Origin: Roseateles sp. YR242
Lineage (GTDB): Bacteria; Pseudomonadota; Gammaproteobacteria; Burkholderiales; Burkholderiaceae_C
Direction: 5' to 3'
Assembly: GCF_900109745.1 (NCBI RefSeq)
Contig: NZ_FOAV01000008.1
Span: 124,001 to 188,000, forward strand
Length of the DNA: 64,000 bases
Shown here: one piece after another, positions 52,513 through 61,733 of the stretch
How positions within the stretch are numbered: the stretch's first letter is position 1
Layout: the number at the start of each line of letters is the position of its first letter
Translations under genes and position numbers: made by a program
The notes under the pieces: generated by a model
Database searches by the model: none
Told to the model about the DNA's origin: nothing
What the model saw: the letters and a program-made list of their open reading frames with translations, nothing else

Positions 52513-54983
52513 TGCGAGCGGGGTGCCTCCAGCGTGTCAGGCGGGCAGGGCCGCGGTGGCTGCTGGCCCTCGCCATGACGGTCTCCGCCACGGGGGTGAC
52601 GATGGCTGCAGGGGCTGAGCCCGGCGCCGGGGATGGGGCGGCGCGTCCTCAGTTGAGTGACGCCGAGGCCGGCCACCTGACCCTGGCGGCGTACCTCGGG
52701 GACTGGCTGCCTGCGCCGCTGGGCGATCCCGCCGCACTGCGCCCGGACTTCATCGTGGCGCCCGATGGCGGCGGCACCCATCGCACGGTTCAGGCCGCGC
52801 TGGACGCCGTGCCGGCCGCCGGGGTCGGCCAGCGGCGCATCAACATCCTGGTGCGGCCCGGTGTCTACCGGGAGGCCATCTGCCTCGAAGGCAAGGCGCC
52901 GTTCCGCCTTTATGGCGCGGGCGACCCCGCAGCGGTCGTCATCGTCGAAGGGCGCTACAACGGCCTGGCGAAGCCGATGCCGCCGGCCGCAACGCCCGCC
53001 GAACGCGCAGAAGCCGCGCAGCAGGTCAGCCGCGTGGCGCTGCCGGACGGCTGCCAGCGTCTGTTGGGCGCCAGTGCCGCCCGCACCGTGCCGGCCGCTT
53101 CGGGCGCGACCGACGCCACACCGACCTACGGCACCCCCGGCAGCGCCAGCGTCAGCCTGCTGACGGACGATGTCCAATTGCAGCGCCTGACCATCGCCAA
53201 CGACGCGATGGAAGGCGTGCGTGCGGGCGAGGGCTATCCCGCCGGCGCCAACGAACGGGGGGGCGCCCAGGCCGTGGCATTGCTGACGCGCGGCGACCGG
53301 CTGCAATTGGAAGAGGTTCGCCTTATCGGCCACCAGGACACCTTCGAGGCCGAACGGGCCGCCGGCAAGCCGGGGCGCGTGCTGGTGCGACGCAGCGAGA
53401 TCCGTGGCGATGTGGACTTCATCTTCGGTGGCGCCACCCTGGTGATTGACGACAGCCTGATCGTCAGCCGTGCCGGGCGCCGTCAGCCCGGCCACGGCGG
53501 CCACGTCATCGCGCCCAGTACGCCGCAGGACCAGCCTTATGGCTTCCTGATCCAGCGCAGCCGCTGGCTGGCCGAGACGGGCGTGGCACCCGCCAGCATC
53601 AGCCTGGGGCGCGCCTGGGACCGTGGCGTGACGCCCGGTACCTGGCAGCCCGGCACCGCCGTGCCCAACGGGCAGGCGCTGGTGCGCGAGAACCTGCTGG
53701 GGCCGCATGTGGCGCCGTGGTCGGCCTCGACGTCGCGACGCCGCTTCAGCCTGGAAGGCGCCGCCGCCAACCGCATGGCCGAATACCGCAACCAGGCGTT
53801 GCCCGCAGCAGCCTTCGAGCACCTGCCCGACGGCGACGGCTGGGCCTCCACCAACGGCGGTACCCAGGGCGGGGCGGCGGCAGCACCGGAAGCGATCCGC
53901 TGGGTCCGCAACCGCACCGAGCTGGACGCGGCCCTCGCCTTGGGCGAGCGGCCCAAGATCATCGCGCTGGCTGCCCGTATCGACCTGGCCGCCGACGCCA
54001 CCGGGCGCCGCCTCGGCATGGAGGACTTCCGCGATCCCGCCTTCGACCTGGCGGCGTTTGCCAAGGCCTACGACCCCGCCACCTGGGGCCGCTCGGAGCC
54101 CAAGGGCCCGCTGGAAGACGCCCGCCGCCGCTCCGCCCAACGACAGGCCGAGCAGGTGGTGGTGCGTGTGCCCGCCAACACCACCGTGATTGGCATCACG
54201 CCCGATGCCGGCTTCGACAACGGTTCACTGCTGGTGGAGCGTGCGCGGCAGGTCATCCTGCGCAACCTGCGGTTCTCGGACGCCTACGACTATTTCCCGG
54301 CCTGGGACCCGCAGGACAATGGCCATGGCGAGTGGAACTCCGAATACGACACCGTGGCCCTGCGGGATGCGACGCAGGTGTGGGTGGACCACTGCAGCTT
54401 CGACGATGGCCATCGGCCTGACCGCGCCGAACCCACGCTGCTGGGCCAGCGAATGCAGCGCCATGACGGCCTGCTGGACATCACCCGCCGCTCGGACCTT
54501 GTCACGGTCTCCTGGAACCTCTTCCGCCAGCACGACAAGACCATGCTGATCGGCGGCAGCGACAACCATCGGGACGACCGGGGCCGCCTGCGGGTGACGT
54601 TGCACCACAACCTGTGGGAAGCCGTGAAGGAGCGCACCCCACGCGTGCGTTTCGGGCAGGTGCATGTGGCCAACAACCTGTTTTTCGTCCATGCGGACCA
54701 GCCTGAGGGCTATGCTTACTCGCTGGGCGTGGGCTTCGAGGCGCAACTGCTGAGCGAAGCCAACGTCTGGGAACTGCCGCCTGGCGTGCCGCCCGGGCAG
54801 GTGGTGCGGGTGCTCAAGGGGCAGCGGTTCGAGGACCGCGGCTCCCTCATCAACGGGGTGGGCGCTGATCTGGCGCCCCTCCAACCAGTGGGTTGGACAC
54901 CGCCGTACGCTTGGCGCCCAGCCCCCTCGTCCGAGGTCGCCACCCGTGTTCGCCAGGGGGCGGGCGCGGGGCGGCTGTGGTGA
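52512..54983 (+). CDS. pectinesterase-pectate lyase fusion protein
   Basis: 823-residue secreted two-domain enzyme. A signal peptide (to about residue 35) leads to a pectin methylesterase domain (about 75-430): VAPDGGGTHRTVQAALDAVP, acid/base Asp276 in GHQDTF, nucleophile Asp302 in GDVDFIFG, and Arg367-Trp369 in LGRAWDRG. A Gly/Ala-rich linker follows. The C-terminal pectate lyase domain (PL1, about 465-790) shows the calcium site region WNSEYDTVALRDATQVWVDH and VTVSWNLFRQHDKTML. The catalytic arginine (Arg708 or Arg711) lies in ERTPRVRFGQVHVANN. One chain could thus demethylate and cut pectin. The ATG at 52512 overlaps the ogl stop; a GTG three bases earlier is possible. Confidence 0.95.
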   Translation: MRAGCLQRVRRAGPRWLLALAMTVSATGVTMAAGAEPGAGDGAARPQLSDAEAGHLTLAAYLGDWLPAPLGDPAALRPDFIVAPDGGGTHRTVQAALDAVPAAGVGQRRINILVRPGVYREAICLEGKAPFRLYGAGDPAAVVIVEGRYNGLAKPMPPAATPAERAEAAQQVSRVALPDGCQRLLGASAARTVPAASGATDATPTYGTPGSASVSLLTDDVQLQRLTIANDAMEGVRAGEGYPAGANERGGAQAVALLTRGDRLQLEEVRLIGHQDTFEAERAAGKPGRVLVRRSEIRGDVDFIFGGATLVIDDSLIVSRAGRRQPGHGGHVIAPSTPQDQPYGFLIQRSRWLAETGVAPASISLGRAWDRGVTPGTWQPGTAVPNGQALVRENLLGPHVAPWSASTSRRRFSLEGAAANRMAEYRNQALPAAAFEHLPDGDGWASTNGGTQGGAAAAPEAIRWVRNRTELDAALALGERPKIIALAARIDLAADATGRRLGMEDFRDPAFDLAAFAKAYDPATWGRSEPKGPLEDARRRSAQRQAEQVVVRVPANTTVIGITPDAGFDNGSLLVERARQVILRNLRFSDAYDYFPAWDPQDNGHGEWNSEYDTVALRDATQVWVDHCSFDDGHRPDRAEPTLLGQRMQRHDGLLDITRRSDLVTVSWNLFRQHDKTMLIGGSDNHRDDRGRLRVTLHHNLWEAVKERTPRVRFGQVHVANNLFFVHADQPEGYAYSLGVGFEAQLLSEANVWELPPGVPPGQVVRVLKGQRFEDRGSLINGVGADLAPLQPVGWTPPYAWRPAPSSEVATRVRQGAGAGRLW

Positions 54984-55012
54984 AATCCCTTCTTTGAACA
55001 GACATAGTGCGC

Positions 55013-55822
55013 ATGGATGACGATCTGAATGATGGCAAACAGCAGCCCGAGTCGGTGGCGGCGGTGCTCAAGGTCTTTGCCATCCTGCAAGCCTTGTCCG
55101 AGCGCAGCGAGACCGGCATCTCCGAGCTGTCGGTGCGCCTGGCCATGCCCAAGGCCACCGTCTACCGTTTCCTGCAGACCATGAAGACGCTGGGCTACGT
55201 GCAGCAGGAGTCCGATGGCGAGCGCTACGGCCTGGCCATGAAGACCTTCGAGCTGGGCGCCAAGGCCTTGCAATACCCGGATCTGGTCGAGCTGGCCAAG
55301 CACCACATGCAGATGCTGGCGGACGCTACCGGCGAGACGGTTCACCTGGGCACGCTCATCGACAGCGAAATCATCTACGTGCACAAGGTGGATTCACGCC
55401 ACATGCTGGGCATGTATTCCCGCGTGGGGCGCCGTGCACCGCTGCATTGCACGGCGATCGGCAAGGTGCTGATGGCATGGGAGCACCCCGACCGTCGCCA
55501 GCGCATCCTGGCCGGCGCCGACTTCAAGCGTTTCCGCGACAAGACCATCACCGACCTCACGGCCTTCCAGACCGAACTGGACCGGGTCAAGGCACAGGGC
55601 TTCGGCGAAGACCGCGAGGAATTCGACGACCACATCCGTTGCCTGGGTGTGCCCATCTTCGACCGCCTGGGCCATCCGGTGGCCGGCATGAGCGTGAGCT
55701 TCCCGACCTTCCGTTATGACGACGAGAAGGCGCCGGAAGTGGTCACCATGCTGAAGGAGGCCAGCCGGGACATCTCGTCGCGGCTGGGGTGCGCGAAGTT
55801 CCCTCTGGATGAAGGGCGCTGA
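55013..55822 (+). CDS. kdgR: IclR-family regulator of pectin genes
   Basis: 269-residue repressor matching KdgR, which releases DNA when 2-keto-3-deoxygluconate binds. The winged helix is VAAVLKVFAILQALSERSET to MPKATVYRFLQTMKTLGYVQ. The effector domain has TGETVHLGTLIDSEIIYVHK, RVGRRAPLHCTAIGKVLMAW and GFGEDREEFDDHIRCLGVPI. The start could be GTG 55007 or ATG 55013; neither has a good ribosome site, and I chose the ATG. It lies 29 bases after the fusion enzyme gene, so it is probably the last gene of the pectin operon. The KdgR-like boxes near kdgK and kduI are its likely targets. Confidence 0.93.
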   Translation: MDDDLNDGKQQPESVAAVLKVFAILQALSERSETGISELSVRLAMPKATVYRFLQTMKTLGYVQQESDGERYGLAMKTFELGAKALQYPDLVELAKHHMQMLADATGETVHLGTLIDSEIIYVHKVDSRHMLGMYSRVGRRAPLHCTAIGKVLMAWEHPDRRQRILAGADFKRFRDKTITDLTAFQTELDRVKAQGFGEDREEFDDHIRCLGVPIFDRLGHPVAGMSVSFPTFRYDDEKAPEVVTMLKEASRDISSRLGCAKFPLDEGR

Positions 55823-55940
55823 GGCGTCTCATCCGAGCAACCAGCTTGCGCGTTGCCCATGTCGCCATGGGCTGAAGAACCCGCAGTGGCCCTGGCGGAG
55901 CCGGGCGCCCGGGTGGGCGTTGGCTTCGCCTCGGTGCCGA

Positions 55941-56342
55941 TCAGGCAGCCGGGGCCTGGGTTCCCACCGCCTTCAATGCCGACAGGGCACGGGCATGGGC
56001 TTCGACCAGTTCCGGTGAGCCGTCGAAGTGCCCCACGTAGCGGGCCATGAAGGCCTCCTGGCTCTCGCGGTTCAGGGCCAGCAGCTCACGGGTGCGTTGA
56101 GCCACGGCCAGCGGCGTGAGGTCGGCATCGCCCTTGCCGTCGATGGCTTCATCCAGCATCACGATCAGGCGGCTGAGCGGGTCCAGCCAGCGCATGTCGT
56201 CCGAATAGGCCATTACCTGCAGGAAGTCACCGGCCCCTTGGGGGCCGTTGCGCTTTTCATAGTCCCGCCGTTCGAGATCCACAAGCGTGCGGTGCAGGTC
56301 CAGCAGGGCGGAGCGAAGGTGGTGGCAGGTGTCGACAGGCAT
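55941..56342 (-). CDS. hypothetical helical protein
   Basis: I do not recognise this 133-residue protein. It is almost wholly helical and charged (HHLRSALLDLHRTLVDLERR; PLSRLIVMLDEAIDGKGDAD; TRELLALNRESQEAFMARYV). No signal peptide, membrane helix or metal motif is present. It is convergent with kdgR (118 bases between the stops) and stands alone, so the context gives no clue. Codon usage is like that of its neighbours, which supports a real gene. Confidence 0.75.
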   Translation of the reverse strand: MPVDTCHHLRSALLDLHRTLVDLERRDYEKRNGPQGAGDFLQVMAYSDDMRWLDPLSRLIVMLDEAIDGKGDADLTPLAVAQRTRELLALNRESQEAFMARYVGHFDGSPELVEAHARALSALKAVGTQAPAA

Positions 56343-56493
56343 GGCAGTAGATGAGGCGGGTAAGAATGCCTGGAGCTTAGGGCTTTTGACCGATGATCCG
56401 CCAGGAGGCTGATCGGCAACCTATCCCTTCCGGGAGGTGGTAGAGCGCGTGCTTCGTGTTAGCTGCGCCGGGCTGGCCGGTGTCGGAGATTCC

Positions 56494-57462
56494 CTAAGTC
56501 TCTATCGAAGTCAGCTGAAGCTGCAACTGTTGGACAAAGGCCCGAAGTGCGGCCGTGGGCTGCTTGTCCCGATGGACCACCAGGTGGCATTGCCGCAGCA
56601 GACGGGGCAGGGTGGTCGACAAGCGGCAGAGCCGGCCGGCATCGATGGCCTCCTGCACGGCCCAGGCTGAGAGGCAGGCCACGCCCAGGCCTTCGGCGGC
56701 GGCATGCTTGATGGCTTCGGTGCTGCCGAGTTCGATGCAGCGGCGGTAGGTGTTCAGGTGGGGCAGCAACGCCTGGTCGGTGGACTCCCGCGTGCCGGAG
56801 CCGGGCTCGCGCAGCAGCCAGACTTCTTCGCGCAGATCCCGAAGCGCAATGCGCTCGCCGCCACCGTTGTTGCCGCCCTTGCTGCCGCTGCCACTCTGGC
56901 TGCGCTGGGCCAGTGGGCTGCCGGGCGCCGCCACGATCACCATCTCATCCTTGAGCCACGGCGTGACGGCCAGCGCGGACTGATGGCTGGGGCCTTCGAT
57001 CAGTCCCACATCCAGATCAAACGCCGCCACGGCGTCGCACACCGCTGCGGTGTTGCCGATCACCACGCGTGAGCGCCAGGCGTCTGCCGAGCGTGGCGGC
57101 TGCGCCGCCAGGAACTGCGCCAGCAGGCGCGGCAGCACATAGTTGCCCAGGGTGGTGCTGGCGCCGATGCGCAGCGACTGCAACTGGTCACTGCCCTCCC
57201 GCGCCATCTGCTCGATGCCGGCGGCCGCGTCCAGCATGGCCTGCGCACGGGGCAGCAGGGCGCGGCCGTTGTCGTTCAGCAGCAGGCGTTTGCCCGCGCG
57301 GTCGAACAGCCGCAGCGACAGCAGCCGCTCCAACTCGTTCACCGCCGAACTCGTGGCGGATTGCGACAGCGCGATCTCGCTGCTGGCCGCCGTGGTGCTG
57401 CCGCTGTGGGCGACGGCGACAAAGATCTGCAACTGGCGGAGAGTGAGGCGCAGGACATCCAT
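56494..57462 (-). CDS. LysR-family transcriptional regulator
   Basis: 322-residue LysR regulator. The helix-turn-helix lies at the N-terminus (LRQLQIFVAVAHSGSTTAAS then EIALSQSATSSAVNELERLL). The co-inducer domain includes RIGASTTLGNYVLPRLLAQF and WLLREPGSGTRESTDQALLP, where the Gly-Ser-Gly-Thr-Arg segment is typical of the CysB/YeiE-like group. It is divergent from a YeiH-family transporter gene, the same arrangement as yeiE-yeiH in enterobacteria, so it probably controls that transporter. A poly-Gly/Ser stretch near 198-207 is probably a loop. Confidence 0.93.
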   Translation of the reverse strand: MDVLRLTLRQLQIFVAVAHSGSTTAASSEIALSQSATSSAVNELERLLSLRLFDRAGKRLLLNDNGRALLPRAQAMLDAAAGIEQMAREGSDQLQSLRIGASTTLGNYVLPRLLAQFLAAQPPRSADAWRSRVVIGNTAAVCDAVAAFDLDVGLIEGPSHQSALAVTPWLKDEMVIVAAPGSPLAQRSQSGSGSKGGNNGGGERIALRDLREEVWLLREPGSGTRESTDQALLPHLNTYRRCIELGSTEAIKHAAAEGLGVACLSAWAVQEAIDAGRLCRLSTTLPRLLRQCHLVVHRDKQPTAALRAFVQQLQLQLTSIET

Positions 57463-57600
57463 GCGGCGATTGTCTCCTTATAACTATCCGGTAGATCGAT
57501 ATTACGCAAATAACCTGTTGGACCGGCAACTGCAGGCTCGATAGATTGCCGACTGTGCGCAGCCCAGCGGTTCGGGCCGCGTTGGTTTCCAGCAGTCCCC
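57463..57600. promoter_or_regulatory. LysR-transporter divergent promoter region
   Basis: 138-base spacer. An A/T-rich patch at 57478-57512 stands out in otherwise GC-rich DNA and includes the imperfect palindrome CTATCCGGTAG (57484-57494) next to ATCGAT. This is where the LysR protein would be expected to bind and where both promoters should lie. No exact LysR box was assigned. Confidence 0.4.
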
Positions 57601-58698
57601 ATGTCCTCCTCCGCCAGTGTTTCCGTCTTTCCGTTTCTTTCTCCGAGCTGGCCCAGGGTGCGGCGTGTGCTGCCGGGCCTGGCCTTGTGCCTGCTCCTGG
57701 CGGGTCTGGCGTTCTTGTTGAGCCGGCTGCCTTGGATGCAGGCCCATGGTCTGAGCGCGCTGACGCTGGCCATCGTTATCGGCATGGTGGCGGGCCACAC
57801 GGTCTACCGACCGTTGGCGGCAGCTGCCGACCCGGGGGTGCAATTCACGCGGCAGACCCTGCTGCGGCTGGGCATCGTGCTGTATGGCCTGAAGCTCACG
57901 GTGCAGGACATTGGGCACATGGGGCTGGCGGGAGTGTTGGCGGATGCCTTGGTGGTGGTTTCCACCTTGGGGCTGGGCGCCTGGCTTGGCACCCGCTGGC
58001 TGAGGCTGGACCGCGAGTTGGCGCTGCTGATCGGTGCTGGCAGTGCCATCTGCGGTGCGGCGGCGGTGATGGCGGCTGCACCGGTCGTCAAGGCGCGCAG
58101 CGAGCAGGTGGCGCCGGCCATTGCCACGGTGGTGGTTTTTGGCACGCTGTCCATGTTGCTTTACCCCGTGCTCTATCACTGGAACCAGCAGGTGGCGCTG
58201 ATTCCTGGCGGCCCTCATGGCTTCGGGCTCTACACCGGCGCCACCATTCATGAAGTGGCCCAGGTGGTGGTGGCGGGCCGGGCCATGGGTGCAGAGGCGG
58301 CGGATGCTGCTGTGATGGCCAAGATGGTCCGCGTCATGATGCTGGCACCGTGCCTGCTGAGCCTTGGTGTCTGGCTGGCCCGGCGGGGCAGGGGGACGAC
58401 GTTCCGCGACCGCGGGGCGAGCGGAGAGGGTGTGGCCGTGCCTTGGTTCGCCTTTGCGTTCATCGGCGTGGTGCTGCTGAACTCCCGGTGGGCGTTGCCT
58501 GCCGCTGTGGCGGCAGACGTGTCTGACCTGGACACCTTGCTGCTCGCCATGGCCATGGCGGCGCTGGGCTTGGGCACGCAGGTTCGCGCGGTCATGCAAT
58601 CCGGGCCTCGGCCGCTGTGGTTGGCCACGCTGCTGTTCATCTGGTTGGTCGTCGGCGGCGCCGCCATCATGTGGGTCACGACGAAGCTCTTCGGCTGA
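57601..58698 (+). CDS. YeiH/UPF0324-family membrane transporter
   Basis: 365-residue inner-membrane protein with about ten helices, the YeiH (putative sulfate exporter) family. Diagnostic blocks are LTLAIVIGMVAGHTVYRPLA, QTLLRLGIVLYGLKLTVQDI, LLIGAGSAICGAAAVMAAAP and GLYTGATIHEVAQVVVAGRA. The family is linked to sulfite or sulfonate metabolism in some bacteria, but no sulfur genes are visible here except the YeiE-like regulator. Length is normal for the family. The first 25 residues are a Ser/Pro-rich extension before the first helix. Confidence 0.92.
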   Translation: MSSSASVSVFPFLSPSWPRVRRVLPGLALCLLLAGLAFLLSRLPWMQAHGLSALTLAIVIGMVAGHTVYRPLAAAADPGVQFTRQTLLRLGIVLYGLKLTVQDIGHMGLAGVLADALVVVSTLGLGAWLGTRWLRLDRELALLIGAGSAICGAAAVMAAAPVVKARSEQVAPAIATVVVFGTLSMLLYPVLYHWNQQVALIPGGPHGFGLYTGATIHEVAQVVVAGRAMGAEAADAAVMAKMVRVMMLAPCLLSLGVWLARRGRGTTFRDRGASGEGVAVPWFAFAFIGVVLLNSRWALPAAVAADVSDLDTLLLAMAMAALGLGTQVRAVMQSGPRPLWLATLLFIWLVVGGAAIMWVTTKLFG

Positions 58699-58903
58699 GG
58701 CTGCCGCTGCCGCTAGTGCCGCAATGCCTGGATGCCACGGTGTCCTGGTATCCCATGCCGATGCGGCATTGATCAGTATATTTACGCATGCTGAGATGGC
58801 ATAACAGCTAGCTGCCTGGAGCGCTTGGCTAAAGTCTGCTGTATTCACAGAATCTGCGCAGCCTCGGGGCACGAATGGTTCTGAAAATAACAGGAGACGA
58901 AGC

Positions 58904-60031
58904 ATGAAATCGCCGCGCACCACAGACAAGGACAGCGGAACGGACGCCGACACGGACACCGGCACAGGACCATTCATACGCACGGGTATGGGCATGGGTA
59001 TGGACGGAGGGAGTTCTCGATGGGGGAAGGGGCGCCCCCCGACACCCATAGACAAACAGAGGCGCCAACTGATCGGCACTGCAGCCGCGGGCGCTGTGTC
59101 CTTGCTCACTCCCGGCTTCTCCTACGCCCAGGAGAAGTTCCCAACACGCCCGATCACGCTCATCGTCCCGTTCTCTCCCGCTGGCATTGCTGACAACACC
59201 GCGCGCACGGTGGCTGAGGCCATGGCCAAGCTGCTGGGCCAACCCATCGTGGTGGACAACCGCCCGAGCGCGGGCAGCATCGTTGCCACCCAGGCTGTGG
59301 CGGGTGCCAAGCCTGACGGCCACACCTTGCTCCTGCTCAGCAACAGCAATGCCGTGGCGGTGGGCCTCTTCAAGAAGCTCCCCTACAACACCACCAAGGA
59401 CATTGTCCCCGTCTCCACGCTGGGCTTCTTCGACCTGGCTCTTTTCGCCGCCAGCAACTCCCGCTTCGCCACCGCTCAGCAAGCGCTCCAGTTTGCCAAG
59501 GCCCATCCTGGCCAACTCAAGCTCGGCACCATCGCTGTGGGCACCACCCAGCATCTGGCCAGCAAGCTGCTGGAGACGGTCAGCGGCGCCGAATTCCTCA
59601 CCGTCCCCTACAAGAGCTCATCCGCCGTGCTCATGGCCTTGCGCAGTGGCGAGATTGATCTGGCCCTCGAGATCTGCGGCCCCATGCTTTCGCAGCTGCA
59701 GGCGGGTGTGGTCAAAGCCCTGGCCGTCACCGGCACCCAACGCAACCCAGCGCTCCCCGACGTGCCCACGCTCCAGCAGGTCGGCCTGACCACCTACAAC
59801 GTCACGTCCTGGAACGCCATCGCCGTTCCGGCCGGCACCCCCGCGCCTGTCGTGCAGCGTCTCAACCAGGTCATCCGCGAAGCCGTGGCCTCAGCGGCGG
59901 TGAGCAGCAAGCTGGAGAAGCTGGGGATGCGGCTCGAGTCCGGATCACCGGAGCAGGCGCAGAAGCTCCTGGTGGGTGAGATCAAGCGTTGGGGCGACGT
60001 CATCAAGGCGGCGAAGATCGAACCGGAATGA
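58904..60031 (+). CDS. Bug-family (tripartite tricarboxylate) solute-binding protein
   Basis: 375-residue periplasmic binding protein of the large Burkholderiales Bug family. The core has PITLIVPFSPAGIADNTART, LGQPIVVDNRPSAGSIVATQ, LPYNTTKDIVPVSTLGFFDL and GEIDLALEICGPMLSQLQAG. The ligand is probably a carboxylate but cannot be read. The N-terminus is odd: about 50 residues of Asp/Thr/Gly/Met-rich sequence precede a twin-arginine-like signal (QRRQLIGTAAAGAVSLL). Despite this, the ATG at 58904 has the best ribosome site (AGGAGA, six bases upstream). No membrane subunits of the transporter are nearby. Confidence 0.92.
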   Translation: MKSPRTTDKDSGTDADTDTGTGPFIRTGMGMGMDGGSSRWGKGRPPTPIDKQRRQLIGTAAAGAVSLLTPGFSYAQEKFPTRPITLIVPFSPAGIADNTARTVAEAMAKLLGQPIVVDNRPSAGSIVATQAVAGAKPDGHTLLLLSNSNAVAVGLFKKLPYNTTKDIVPVSTLGFFDLALFAASNSRFATAQQALQFAKAHPGQLKLGTIAVGTTQHLASKLLETVSGAEFLTVPYKSSSAVLMALRSGEIDLALEICGPMLSQLQAGVVKALAVTGTQRNPALPDVPTLQQVGLTTYNVTSWNAIAVPAGTPAPVVQRLNQVIREAVASAAVSSKLEKLGMRLESGSPEQAQKLLVGEIKRWGDVIKAAKIEPE

Positions 60032-60088
60032 GGTCGCCGCCAAGGCACGGCGCGAACGCGAGCGGCATTTTTCGCCGCACCATGAAAA

Positions 60089-60116
60089 ACGGGGCCCGGA
60101 TTGAACCGGGCCCCGT
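60089..60116 (-). terminator. rho-independent terminator of the beta-propeller gene
   Basis: A perfect 11-base-pair stem (60089-60099 with 60106-60116, ACGGGGCCCGG and its complement) around a six-base loop. On the minus strand it is followed by TTTTT (complement of 60085-60089). It lies 25 bases after the stop of the minus-strand beta-propeller gene. It may also slow read-through from the plus-strand Bug gene, but there it lacks a T-run. Confidence 0.85.
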
Positions 60117-60141
60117 CCTGCTGTTGGCCATGCGCCAGACG

Positions 60142-61470
60142 TCAGCGCACCACGATAGCCGCCGGCGTCGCACCTGTCGTGACCGTGCCCAGGAAGGTCA
60201 GGGCGCAAGCCGAGCCCACGGTGTAGGACGTGATCGTGCCGTCACCGCCATTGGTGGCGTATACATGCGCGCCATCCGGCGACACCGCCACGGCGCTCAC
60301 ATTGGCGCTGGCGCCGATGGTGGCCGACGCCAGCGGCGTCAGCAGGCCGCTCGTGATGATGTATTGCGACAGCGTGGCGTCACTCGTGTTGGCCACGTAC
60401 GCGCAGTTGCCTGCCGGCGTCAGCGCGATGGCCGACGGTGCCGTGCCGGCGCTCACGCTGGCGGGCGACGAGGCCGTCAGCGCGCCGGTGCTGCCGATCG
60501 TGTATTGGGCCACCTTGCCGGTGCCCTTCAGCGTCACATACAGGTACTTGCTGTCCGGGCTCACGGCCAGCGCTTGCGGCTGCGTGCCGCTGCCCGTGCT
60601 CACCGTGGCGGTGCTCAGGGCGGTCAGGGCGCCACCGCTGCCCACCGAGAACTGCGACACCGTGTTGTCGCCCTGGTTGCTCACATAGGCATAGCTGCCA
60701 TTGGGTGTCACCACCACGGCCATCGGCGTGCTGCCGGTGCCCACCTTGGCCGTGCCCAGCGCCGTCAGCGCACCATTGCTGCCGATGGAGAACTGCGACA
60801 CCGACTTGTCGGAATAGTTGGTCACATAGACATAGCTGTTGCCCGGGCTCACCGCCAGGCCACGGCTGTCGGCCACGGCCGCAGCCGTGCCCACCGACGT
60901 CAGCACACCCGTGCTGGACACGCTGTAGGCGGTGACGGTGCCGTTCTCGCGGTACGAAGCGTAGGCGTACTTGCCATCCGACGTGATGGCCAGGCCGGCA
61001 GCCTGCAAGCTGCCCGTGCTGGTGGTGGCGCTGCTGGTGAGCGCACCCGTCGTGCCCACCGCGAAGCTGGTGATGTTGGCGCTTGACTGGTTGGCACTCA
61101 GGGCCAGGTAATTGCGGCAGGTGGCCACCACATTGGTGATGTTGGACGAAGCCGTGCCGCTGGCATTGCTCAGCGAGCAGGTCTGGCCCACCGGCTGCGA
61201 GCTGATGCTCACCGTGTAGCTGCCGCTCACGGTGGTGGTGAAGGCAAAGCTGGTGGCGTTGGCGGCCACGCTGACCGTTTCACTGCCGTTGGACAGCACC
61301 AGGCCGCTGGCCGTGAGGCCGCTGACCGAGCCACCCACTGTGTAGGCACCGTCACCACCCCCGCAGGCGGTGAGGGCGGCCGCAGCTGCGACGAGGGTCA
61401 ATGCCGACAGGGCCGCAGCCGCGGGGCGCGGCAGACGTTGAACAGGCGCGGTGGGGGTAGTGAGGCTCAT
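60142..61470 (-). CDS. beta-propeller (lactonase/YncE-like) lipoprotein
   Basis: 442-residue lipoprotein. The signal peptide ends in the lipobox LTAC (Cys36), so it is anchored to a membrane. A short beta domain (about 40-115) follows. The rest is a seven-bladed propeller built from repeats of about 45 residues with the pattern 'A-V-S-P-x-x-x-Y-V-T-N-x-x-D-x-T-V-S-Q-F-S-V/I-G-S-x-G-A-L-T-A-L'. This matches the 6-phosphogluconolactonase/YncE group, but the catalytic residues of lactonases are not evident and a binding role is possible. Ser, Thr, Ala and Gly dominate. No operon partner is visible. Confidence 0.87.
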   Translation of the reverse strand: MSLTTPTAPVQRLPRPAAAALSALTLVAAAAALTACGGGDGAYTVGGSVSGLTASGLVLSNGSETVSVAANATSFAFTTTVSGSYTVSISSQPVGQTCSLSNASGTASSNITNVVATCRNYLALSANQSSANITSFAVGTTGALTSSATTSTGSLQAAGLAITSDGKYAYASYRENGTVTAYSVSSTGVLTSVGTAAAVADSRGLAVSPGNSYVYVTNYSDKSVSQFSIGSNGALTALGTAKVGTGSTPMAVVVTPNGSYAYVSNQGDNTVSQFSVGSGGALTALSTATVSTGSGTQPQALAVSPDSKYLYVTLKGTGKVAQYTIGSTGALTASSPASVSAGTAPSAIALTPAGNCAYVANTSDATLSQYIITSGLLTPLASATIGASANVSAVAVSPDGAHVYATNGGDGTITSYTVGSACALTFLGTVTTGATPAAIVVR

Positions 61471-61733
61471 GAGTCGGACACTTCATTAAGAGAATGGCAG
61501 GCAGTCTAGCGAGAGCGATGGCGAGGGAGCGAGACAACTGAGTGGTGTTTCCGGCCAGATTTACATCGTGTCAGCCATCTATGTCATGTTCTTTTCTGGC
61601 GCGTGTTTTGAATGCTTCCGGCAAGCGCCGCGCCAGGGTGCCGACGACACATGCGCTGGCGTCCTCAGCCATCAGGATGCGCGCCTGGGCCCCGGATGGC
61701 TACATTGCCGCATCCGCCAGCCAGGAGCCGTCA

